Positions 1-5,849 of a DNA stretch of 9,672 nt are shown here, piece by piece. The first letter of the stretch is position 1. Each line of letters opens with the position of its first letter. Below the pieces are notes generated by a model. It saw only the letters and a list, made by a program, of their open reading frames with translations. It ran no database searches and was not told the DNA's origin. A program made the position numbers and the translations under genes. Source of the stretch: Deltaproteobacteria bacterium (GTDB lineage Bacteria > Desulfobacterota > Deferrimicrobia > Deferrimicrobiales > Deferrimicrobiaceae); NCBI GenBank assembly GCA_017889845.1, contig JAGGAJ010000063.1:1-9672 (forward strand). The letters run 5' to 3'.

Positions 1-1239
<1,239 letters not shown>

Positions 1240-1250
1240 GGCGGCTCTTC

Positions 1251-1793
1251 TCACCCCTTCTCTAGGTTTTCCCGGATCTGGTGGATCTGCGTGCGCACGC
1301 TGCCGTCGTACACGGTGGAGCCCACCCGCACGACCATGCCCCCGAGCACCGCGGGATCCACGGTTTCCTCCAGAACGACCTTCTTCCCCGTCCTCCGCTC
1401 GAGGACCGTTTGGAGGAGGTCCTTCTGCGTGCCGGACATGGGCATCGGGACCACGACCTCGACCCGCTCGATCCCCTCGAGCTCCTCCACCATGCGGCGC
1501 AGCGCGACGAGGATCTGGGGCAGGACGTTCATCCGCCCCTTCTCGATCAGCAGGGAGAGGAACGACTTCGTCGTCGGGAGGAAGCCGGCCTTCGACAGGA
1601 CCCCGTCGAGTGCCGCGTGCTTGTCCTGGCGGCTGATGTCGTCGGCCTCCAGCACCTCCCGCAATGCGGTGGCTCCTTCGAAGGCCTTCCCGAACTCCTC
1701 GACCTCCGAGAGCACCCGGCGGAGCTGCCGCTCCTCCTGCCCGATGTCGAGCAGCGCGCGCGCGTACCGCCTGGCCAGGCTTCCCCCGATCAC
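1251..1793 (-). CDS. atpH: F1Fo ATP synthase subunit delta (OSCP)
   Basis: Encodes the delta/OSCP subunit, which joins the top of the F1 alpha3beta3 head to the b/b' peripheral stalk. At 180 residues it has the normal family length. The N-terminal helical domain opens with ARRYARALL (residues 7-15), a family hallmark. The C-terminal end carries the delta signature DPAVLGGMVVRVG starting at residue 146, followed by DGSVRTQI. The start codon is GTG, overlapping the atpF stop in a 4-nt GTGA (1790-1793), and GAGGGG lies about 8 nt upstream inside the atpF 3' end, so translation is probably coupled to atpF. Its stop is 11 nt before atpA. No defect is seen. Confidence 0.96.
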   Translation of the reverse strand: MIGGSLARRYARALLDIGQEERQLRRVLSEVEEFGKAFEGATALREVLEADDISRQDKHAALDGVLSKAGFLPTTKSFLSLLIEKGRMNVLPQILVALRRMVEELEGIERVEVVVPMPMSGTQKDLLQTVLERRTGKKVVLEETVDPAVLGGMVVRVGSTVYDGSVRTQIHQIRENLEKG

Positions 1794-2389
1794 CGGACGA
1801 TCCCCTCGATCTCCTGGATGTTCTCCCGCACCAGCCGTTCCTGGTCTTCCGGCGTCAGCGTCCTGCGGACGAGCTCCTCGGCGGCGCGGGCGGACAGCTC
1901 CGACGCCTCGCGGCGCAGTTCCTCGCGGGCCTTCTTGATCTCCTGCTGGCCGGTGAACTCCGCCTGGGCCCGGATGCCGGCGATCTCCGCGGCGTAGCTC
2001 TTCCGGATCTGCTCCGCCTCCGCCCTCGCCTCGGCGTCCATCCGCTCGTTCATCTGCGCGATCTCGCCGGAGAGCCTCGCCACCCGGGCCTCGACGGCGG
2101 AAAGCTTTTCCGCGGCCTCCGCCCGGGCTTTCGCCGCGTCGTCGATCGCCTTCCGTAGCAGCGCGCTGCGCTCCGCGAGGAAGGAGGAGACGGGCTTGCG
2201 GAGGAAGTACACCAGGACCCCCGCGAGGATGGCGAGGTTGACGGCCTGCTTCAGGACCTCCCCCCAGGGGATCCCGACCCCCCCGTGGGCGCCCCCCCCT
2301 TCCGAGGCGGACGCGACGGCGGCGGCGCAGAGGGAGAGGGCGGCGGGCAAGGCGAGCCGGCCCAGGGACTCCAGCCGGAGGGAGATCAC
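1790..2389 (-). CDS. atpF: F1Fo ATP synthase subunit b, with N-terminal signal-like extension
   Basis: Encodes the b subunit of the peripheral stalk: one membrane helix followed by a long coiled coil that reaches delta on F1. The 199-residue protein begins with a hydrophobic, signal-peptide-like segment (about 1-28, ending AVASA before SEGGG), then a glycine/histidine-rich linker, then a second hydrophobic helix (about 46-63, NLAILAGVLVYFL) ending in the family RKP motif. Residues from about 70 on are charged and heptad-like. The extra N-terminal segment is longer than in E. coli b (156 residues) and resembles deltaproteobacterial b subunits. Start is GTG, sharing GTGA (2386-2389) with the atpF' stop, with GGGAG upstream. 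The linker is encoded by an 8-G run (2292-2299), a place to check for frameshift errors. It pairs with the neighbouring b' to form a heterodimeric stalk (inference from family knowledge). Confidence 0.95.
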   Translation of the reverse strand: MISLRLESLGRLALPAALSLCAAAVASASEGGGAHGGVGIPWGEVLKQAVNLAILAGVLVYFLRKPVSSFLAERSALLRKAIDDAAKARAEAAEKLSAVEARVARLSGEIAQMNERMDAEARAEAEQIRKSYAAEIAGIRAQAEFTGQQEIKKAREELRREASELSARAAEELVRRTLTPEDQERLVRENIQEIEGIVR

Positions 2390-2841
2390 GCGACCCGTCT
2401 CCCGAGGACTTTCCCGGCGATCTCCGCGGAGAGGGCCGACACCTGCCTGCGGAGGGACGCGAGTGCGGCCTCCTTCTCCTGCGAGATTTGTTCGGTCATC
2501 TGTTCCACCTTCTGGTTCGTCTCCGCCAGGGCGGTCTCGACCAGCTTGCGCTCGGCGCGGAGGGCATCCTCCATCACCCGGCGCTTCCGGGCGAGGGCGT
2601 CGATGGACCCCTTCCGCAACGACTCGTCGTACTGCCGCGCCTTCTCCTCCGCCTCGGCGAGCAGACGCCGGGACTCCTCCACCGGTCTCACGGAGAGATT
2701 CTCCCGTTCCTCGAAGGTGCGCAGGATCGGCTTGATCAGGAGGGCGGAGAGGAGGAAGGCGAGCGCCACCACCAGTCCCAGCTGGAGGAGCGCCACCTGG
2801 TTGATGTCCAACGTCTCGAAAATCTTGCCGACGAGCTCCAT
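2386..2841 (-). CDS. atpF': F1Fo ATP synthase subunit b' (second b-type subunit)
   Basis: Encodes a second peripheral-stalk subunit of 151 residues. It has a short N-terminus with ETLDINQ, one membrane helix (about 16-35, VALLQLGLVVALAFLLSALL), the KPI turn, and an uninterrupted charged alpha-helical tail typical of b/b' coiled coils. No signal-like extension, unlike atpF next door. ATG at 2841 is chosen because the helix follows at the usual distance and GGGGGAG lies 11 nt upstream. The frame stays open to 2916, but that longer version would begin at the -10 region of the promoter at 2907-2936 and so would lack most of its leader. First gene of the transcription unit; the stop overlaps the atpF start. 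Two divergent b genes side by side argue for a b/b' heterodimer. Being first after a promoter, it shows that atpB and atpE are not directly upstream. Confidence 0.93.
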   Translation of the reverse strand: MELVGKIFETLDINQVALLQLGLVVALAFLLSALLIKPILRTFEERENLSVRPVEESRRLLAEAEEKARQYDESLRKGSIDALARKRRVMEDALRAERKLVETALAETNQKVEQMTEQISQEKEAALASLRRQVSALSAEIAGKVLGRRVA

Positions 2842-2906
2842 GGAAACCGGCACTCCCCCGGGATCGGACGGATCAACGGCTGGGTTTCTGCAAGGGAAAC
2901 GGAAGA

Positions 2907-2936
2907 TTGGTACCACGCCCGCAAAGGGGCTGTCAA
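2907..2936 (-). promoter_or_regulatory. Sigma70-type promoter of the atpF'-atpF-atpH-atpA operon
   Basis: On the minus strand a perfect -35 box TTGACA (2931-2936) is followed by an 18-nt spacer and TACCAA (2907-2912). TACCAA matches TATAAT at only three positions but is preceded by TGG, forming an extended -10. Transcription would begin near 2900, giving a leader of about 58 nt before the atpF' ATG. It lies between the terminator at 2990-3024 and atpF', which is the expected place. Confidence 0.7.
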
Positions 2937-2942
2937 GCGCTT

Positions 2943-2957
2943 CTTGACGATTTCAAG
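2943..2957. repeat. Short inverted repeat just upstream of the atp -35 box
   Basis: CTTGA (2943-2947) and TCAAG (2953-2957) form 5-bp arms around a 5-nt centre. The element ends 6 nt upstream of the TTGACA box, a position where an operator or activator site could sit. The arms are short and chance is quite possible; no known regulator motif is recognised. Confidence 0.25.
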
Positions 2958-2989
2958 TCGTTCCGGCCGGAGTCGCGCGTGCCGGAAAT

Positions 2990-3024
2990 GGAAAGGGCGC
3001 CGGGGATTTCCCGGCGCCCTTTCC
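2990..3024 (-). terminator. Hairpin terminator after the lipoprotein gene
   Basis: A perfect 15-bp stem (2990-3004 with 3010-3024; arm GGAAAGGGCGCCGGG) closes a 5-nt loop, starting 20 nt after the lipoprotein stop codon. On the minus strand the descending arm ends in CTTTCC and is followed by ATTTCC, so the U-tract is weak, but stem length and G+C content are those of an intrinsic terminator. It separates the lipoprotein transcript from the atp promoter. Since the stem is symmetric it could also act in the other direction, but no plus-strand gene exists here to need it. Confidence 0.75.
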
Positions 3025-3044
3025 GTCGGATCGGTTTTCGTCCG

Positions 3045-3233
3045 TTACTTCTTGGGCGCTTCGGCCGGAGCCGCAGGCATGGCAGGCTTCATCGCGTTGT
3101 CAGCCGGGGCGGCCGGGGCCGCAGGGGCCGGCGGCGGCGGGGGCGGCTCGGGCTTCTTCTGCTCCGCGCAGGCGGAGAGGCCGATCGTCGCGGCCAGCAC
3201 CAGCACGTAGAACATCGCCAGATACTTGCGCAT
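3045..3233 (-). CDS. Small proline/alanine-rich lipoprotein of unknown function
   Basis: A 62-residue protein with a clear lipoprotein signal: basic MRK start, hydrophobic core (about 5-19), and lipobox LSAC with the lipidated cysteine at residue 22. The mature part is only about 41 residues: a short charged stretch (AEQKKPE), six consecutive prolines, then Pro/Ala repeats, ending in a lysine pair. It has no globular domain, so it is likely an extended tether at the periplasmic face of the inner or outer membrane. Asp is absent at +2 after Cys (Ala-Glu instead), which by the Lol rule would allow outer-membrane sorting (inference). The ATG at 3233 is well set by AAAGGAG (3243-3249) 9 nt upstream. 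It has its own promoter and terminator, so it is a one-gene unit between the par and atp operons. I do not recognise a family. Confidence 0.8.
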   Translation of the reverse strand: MRKYLAMFYVLVLAATIGLSACAEQKKPEPPPPPPAPAAPAAPADNAMKPAMPAAPAEAPKK

Positions 3234-3259
3234 TGGTTCTCACTCCTTTCCCTCGGAAT

Positions 3260-3279
3260 TTATCCGTATTCCCGGATAA
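3260..3279 (-). repeat. Perfect 7-bp inverted repeat in the lipoprotein gene leader
   Basis: TTATCCG and CGGATAA form perfect arms separated by 6 nt. The element lies about 17-36 nt after the inferred transcription start and about 10 nt before the AAAGGAG ribosome binding site. It could be an operator downstream of the promoter or a small mRNA hairpin affecting translation or stability; the sequence cannot decide. Confidence 0.45.
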
Positions 3280-3302
3280 TGCAACGTTGGCGTATGCGGC
3301 GA

Positions 3303-3330
3303 ACTATAGCACATGATATTTCCGATGCAA
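3303..3330 (-). promoter_or_regulatory. Sigma70-type promoter of the lipoprotein gene
   Basis: On the minus strand TATAGT (3303-3308, five of six matches to TATAAT) is preceded by TGC, an extended -10, and by TTGCAT (3325-3330) as a -35 box after 16 nt. The region around and upstream is AT-rich, in contrast with the rest of the window. Transcription would start near 3296, leaving a 63-nt leader containing the inverted repeat at 3260-3279. Confidence 0.65.
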
Positions 3331-3353
3331 CACATATTTTACGTCCCGGAGGA

Positions 3354-3385
3354 ACATTTGTCCACCCCCGGCTACTCCCAAATGT
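3354..3385 (-). repeat. Inverted repeat between parB and the lipoprotein promoter
   Basis: ACATTTG (3354-3360) and CAAATGT (3379-3385) are perfect 7-bp arms around an 18-nt G/C-rich centre, 11 nt downstream of the parB stop. No U-run follows on the minus strand, so it is a poor intrinsic terminator. It may be a 3' end-stabilising hairpin of the par mRNA or a binding site upstream of the lipoprotein promoter. The rest of the 163-nt gap is described under the neighbouring promoter and repeat. Confidence 0.35.
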
Positions 3386-3396
3386 CCGTACAAATC

Positions 3397-4245
3397 CTAC
3401 CGGACCCCGGACAGGATTCGGCTGAGCCGGTCGAGTTCGTCGGCGGAAAAATAGGAAATTTCGATCTTCCCCTTTCTCGCCGTGCCCCGCACCCGCACCC
3501 TTGTACCGATGCTGCGGGACAGCTCCTCCTCCAGGTTCTTGAGATGGACATCGGCGGCGGACGGTTTCCCGGCGGGTCTCCGTTTCCCCGGCGCGGCGCA
3601 GAGCCGCTCCGTCTCCCGCACCGAGAGGCCGCGGCGCATCACGGCCTCGAAGACGGGCACCACGTGCTCCGGCTGCGCGCCGAGCAGGGCGCGCGCGTGC
3701 CCGGCCGAGAGACTCCCGTCGGCCAACGCCTGGCGGACCGGGGCGGGGAGCTTGAGGAGCCGCAACGTGTTCGCCACCGTGGCCCGGTCCTTCCCCATCC
3801 GCGCAGCCACCTGCTCCTGGGTCAGGGAGAAGTCGTGGATCAGCCGGTGGTACCCTTCCGCCAGCTCGATGGGATTGAGGTCCGTGCGCTGGAGGTTGTC
3901 GACCAGGGCCACCTCGAGCGCCTCGCGGTCGGTCAGTTTCCGGACCACCGCGGGGATGGAGGAAATACCCGCCGCCTCCGCGGCGCGGAAGCGGCGCTCG
4001 CCGGCGACCAGCTCGTACCCGTCCGGAGTGGGCCGCACGGTCACGGGCACGAGGACCCCCTTCTCCCGGATCGACGCGACCAGCTCGGAGAGCGACCCCG
4101 GCGGGAACGTCTTCCGTGGCTGGAAGCCGCCGGCCCGCAGGTTCGCCAGCGGGATCTGGAGGAAACCGGTTTCCTTCTCCCCCGCGGGGGGGGCGGTCGG
4201 GGTCAGCAGGGCGGACAGCCCCCTGCCGAGGACCTTCTTCTTCAC
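3397..4245 (-). CDS. parB: Chromosome partitioning protein ParB (Spo0J family)
   Basis: Encodes ParB, the CTP-dependent DNA clamp that loads at parS, spreads along DNA and stimulates ParA ATPase during origin segregation. The 282-residue protein has the N-terminal ParA-contacting motif LGRGLSALL (6-14), the ParB/Srx CTPase domain with GERRFRA (82-88) and the NLQRTDLNPIE segment (117-127), a helix-turn-helix parS-reading region (about 140-165, SLTQEQVAARMGKDRATVAN), and a C-terminal dimerisation domain (about 230-282). GTG at 4245 is chosen because MKKKVLGRGL is the usual start, AAAAGG lies about 8 nt upstream, and it overlaps the parA stop by GTGA. An ATG at 4266 would add seven residues. Two matching parS sites lie upstream in the same window. 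The linker before the CTPase domain is encoded by a C8 run (4186-4193 on the plus strand reads G8). Confidence 0.96.
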   Translation of the reverse strand: MKKKVLGRGLSALLTPTAPPAGEKETGFLQIPLANLRAGGFQPRKTFPPGSLSELVASIREKGVLVPVTVRPTPDGYELVAGERRFRAAEAAGISSIPAVVRKLTDREALEVALVDNLQRTDLNPIELAEGYHRLIHDFSLTQEQVAARMGKDRATVANTLRLLKLPAPVRQALADGSLSAGHARALLGAQPEHVVPVFEAVMRRGLSVRETERLCAAPGKRRPAGKPSAADVHLKNLEEELSRSIGTRVRVRGTARKGKIEISYFSADELDRLSRILSGVR

Positions 4246-5024
4246 GGAGTCGCCTTTTCGTTCCATCGGCTCACCATTTCCCTCGCCAGCTCGAGGTAGC
4301 TTTGCGCTCCCCGGGAGGAGACGGCGTACAGCAGTGCCGGCTTCCCGTGGGAGGGAGACTCGGAAAGACGGACGTTCCTCGGTATAACTGTTTGAAATAC
4401 CTGATCTTTCAGTGCTTCCCGAGCCTCTTCCGCCACCTGGTGGGAGAGGTTGTTCCGGGAGTCGAACATAGTGAGTACCACTCCTTCGATTTTCAGGTCC
4501 GGATTCATCCCTTCCCGGATCCTGTCGATGGTGCGGAACAGGCTGGAAAGTCCTTCCAGAGCGTAATATTCGCACTGAAGAGGAATCATTATCGATCCGG
4601 ATGCGCATAGGGCATTCACGGTCAGAAGCCCAAGGGACGGAGGGCAGTCGATGACGATCACCTCGAATTCGCTGGCCACGGGGGCGAGCGCCTCGGTGAG
4701 CCGCCGCTCCCGCCGCTCCATCGTAACCAGCTCGATCTCGGCACCGATCAGGTCGTAGGAGGCGGGCAATACATACAGGAAGGGAAGCTCCGTCCCCTGG
4801 ATCGCCTCGGCGACCGGGATCTCTCCCATCAGCACGCGGTACACGTTGCGCTCGGTGTCCCCCCCGGGCGCTCCGCCCAGGCCGGAAGTGGCGTTGGCCT
4901 GCGGGTCGAGGTCGACCAGCAACGTCTTCCGCTCCATCACAGAGAGGGAGGCGGCGAGGTTGATCGCGGTGGTGGTCTTCCCGACGCCCCCCTTCTGGTT
5001 GGCGACGGTGAGAATGCGGGCCAA
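4242..5024 (-). CDS. parA: Chromosome partitioning ATPase ParA (Soj family)
   Basis: Encodes the Walker-type ATPase that coats the nucleoid as an ATP dimer and pulls ParB-parS complexes. The start taken here is TTG at 5024, giving MARILTVANQKGG and 260 residues, the normal size; GGGGGAAG lies about 6 nt upstream. Deviant Walker A KGGVGKTTT covers residues 11-19 (signature Lys11, Lys16), LLVDLDPQANAT has the Walker A' Asp40, and VIVIDCPP holds the Walker B Asp126. The frame is open further upstream: a GTG at 5126 overlaps the rsmG stop as GTGA and would add 34 Thr/Pro/Arg-rich residues with no family resemblance, and a GTG at 5084 is intermediate. parB starts within its stop codon, so the two are co-translated. 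Codons 135-215 are encoded by DNA clearly less GC-rich (about 52%) than the neighbours. Confidence 0.95.
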   Translation of the reverse strand: MARILTVANQKGGVGKTTTAINLAASLSVMERKTLLVDLDPQANATSGLGGAPGGDTERNVYRVLMGEIPVAEAIQGTELPFLYVLPASYDLIGAEIELVTMERRERRLTEALAPVASEFEVIVIDCPPSLGLLTVNALCASGSIMIPLQCEYYALEGLSSLFRTIDRIREGMNPDLKIEGVVLTMFDSRNNLSHQVAEEAREALKDQVFQTVIPRNVRLSESPSHGKPALLYAVSSRGAQSYLELAREMVSRWNEKATP

Positions 5025-5052
5025 GGCGGGCTTCCCCCGGGGAGCGGTCGTG

Positions 5053-5067
5053 CGCGCCGTCGGCGCG
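5053..5067. repeat. Perfect 15-bp palindrome between rsmG and parA
   Basis: CGCGCCG and CGGCGCG are perfect 7-bp arms around a single T. The element sits directly after the possible extended -10 at 5075-5083, about 30 nt before the preferred parA start. It might be an operator for par autoregulation. In such GC-rich DNA a C/G-only palindrome is easier to get by chance. Confidence 0.3.
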
Positions 5068-5074
5068 ACGGTTT

Positions 5075-5083
5075 CTTGTACCA
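5075..5083 (-). promoter_or_regulatory. Possible extended -10 promoter for parAB
   Basis: On the minus strand TGG followed by TACAAG (four of six to TATAAT) forms an extended -10 similar to the atp promoter (TGG, TACCAA). There is no recognisable -35 box; only TTTTAC lies at the right distance. If used, RNA would start near 5068, which would exclude the long ParA start at 5126 and favour the TTG at 5024. Confidence 0.25.
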
Positions 5084-5122
5084 CGCGGGCGCGACGGGTA
5101 AAAGGGAAAATCGCCCCCCCCG

Positions 5123-5776
5123 TCACCCCGCGGGTTCGATCTCGAGGATCTCCCGATCCCCCATCCCGCGCGGCAACCGGAATGGTTCCCTGCGGGTCAC
5201 CGCTTCGGGGATGCCCGCGACGTGCCTCGCCCGGGCGCTGGGCCCGAGCAGGAACAGGAATCGCCCGCCGGGGGCGAGGTACGGGGCGAGGAGGGTCACG
5301 GTCTCCTGCGGGGGTGCCGTGGCGCGGGTGACGATGTGGTCGAACGGGCCGATCGGCAGGCGGGGTCCCTTCCCCACCCGCCCGTGGACCACCGCCACGT
5401 TCGGGAGGCCGAGCAAACCCCGGACCCTGGAGAGGAAGGCGCACTTCTTCGCGGATGCATCCACCAGGGTCACCCGGGTGCCGGGAAGGCAGATGGCCAG
5501 CGGAATGCCCGGGTACCCCGCCCCGGACCCGAAATCGAGCAGTCTCCCGGGGAAGGGGGCGAAGCGCAACGGCAGGAGGGAGTCGGCCACGTGCTTCGCG
5601 GCCACTTCCACCGGGTCGGTGATCGCCGTCAGGCGGATGGATCGGTTCCACCGGAGCATCTCGGCCGCGTGGACCGAAAGCCGCTCCGCTTCCATTGCGG
5701 ACACGGTGATCCCCGCCTCGGCCAGCACCTCCCGGATCAGGCCGGGGCCGGGGCCGGGCGGCGGTTCACCCCTCAA
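5123..5776 (-). CDS. rsmG: 16S rRNA (guanine527-N7)-methyltransferase RsmG (GidB)
   Basis: Encodes the SAM-dependent enzyme that methylates N7 of G527 in 16S rRNA, a position whose loss gives low-level streptomycin resistance in known bacteria. Family hallmarks are the N-terminal helical segment ending RWNRSIRLTAI, SAM motif I LLDFGSGAGYPGIPLAI (about 5500-5545), LVDASAKKCAFL, and VTRATAPP. The start is uncertain: TTG at 5776 has GGGGGTGG 5 nt upstream and gives 217 residues, while in-frame GTGs at 5785 and 5791 are alternatives. The frame is open to 5881 but there it runs through parS and the mnmG 3' end, and homology begins only near residue 13 (LIREVL). The weakly conserved N-terminus includes a PGPGPG repeat from three GCCGGG units (5741-5758). 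Its stop may overlap a long-form parA start. Confidence 0.93.
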   Translation of the reverse strand: MRGEPPPGPGPGLIREVLAEAGITVSAMEAERLSVHAAEMLRWNRSIRLTAITDPVEVAAKHVADSLLPLRFAPFPGRLLDFGSGAGYPGIPLAICLPGTRVTLVDASAKKCAFLSRVRGLLGLPNVAVVHGRVGKGPRLPIGPFDHIVTRATAPPQETVTLLAPYLAPGGRFLFLLGPSARARHVAGIPEAVTRREPFRLPRGMGDREILEIEPAG

Positions 5777-5796
5777 GGAGCCCACCCCCACCCGGA

Positions 5797-5812
5797 TGTT
5801 CCACGTGGAACA
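5797..5812. promoter_or_regulatory. parS: parS site 1 (ParB-binding centromere) at the mnmG-rsmG junction
   Basis: TGTTCCACGTGGAACA is a perfect 16-bp palindrome matching the bacterial parS consensus (TGTTNCACGTGNAACA form). Here the symmetry extends to 26 bp (5792-5817, CCGGA on one side, TCCGG on the other). It ends only about 15-20 nt before the rsmG start candidates and about 770 nt upstream of parA, so ParB loaded here would spread over the leader of rsmG. Confidence 0.95.
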
Positions 5813-5818
5813 TCCGGA

Positions 5819-5828
5819 CAACCGGTTG
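5819..5828. repeat. Short perfect palindrome next to parS site 1
   Basis: CAACCGGTTG is a perfect 10-bp palindrome, 6 nt from parS1, in the 58-nt gap between mnmG and rsmG. No known factor is recognised for it; chance is possible. Confidence 0.25.
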
Positions 5829-5849
5829 CAAGGAAAGGGATTTCCCGGA

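Noticed and set aside
2842..2916. Upstream extension of AtpF' to an earlier in-frame start
   Set aside because: The frame extends across the -10 box of the atp promoter (2907-2912), so the start would lie before or at the RNA 5' end, and the added residues have no family counterpart.
3660..3665. CACGTG cores in parB (about 3661) and rsmG (about 5589) as further parS sites
   Set aside because: The flanks (CAC/CTCC and GGC/CTTC) do not match TGTTC/GAACA; only the 6-bp core is shared.
4451..4468. parS-like sequence TGTTC...GAACA inside parA
   Set aside because: The half sites are separated by 8 nt instead of 6 and the central CACGTG is missing, so ParB would not be expected to bind.
5741..5758. 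Three tandem GCCGGG units in rsmG as a functional repeat
   Set aside because: Only three short units in a GC-rich, weakly conserved N-terminal part encoding PGPGPG; no sign of a binding array.
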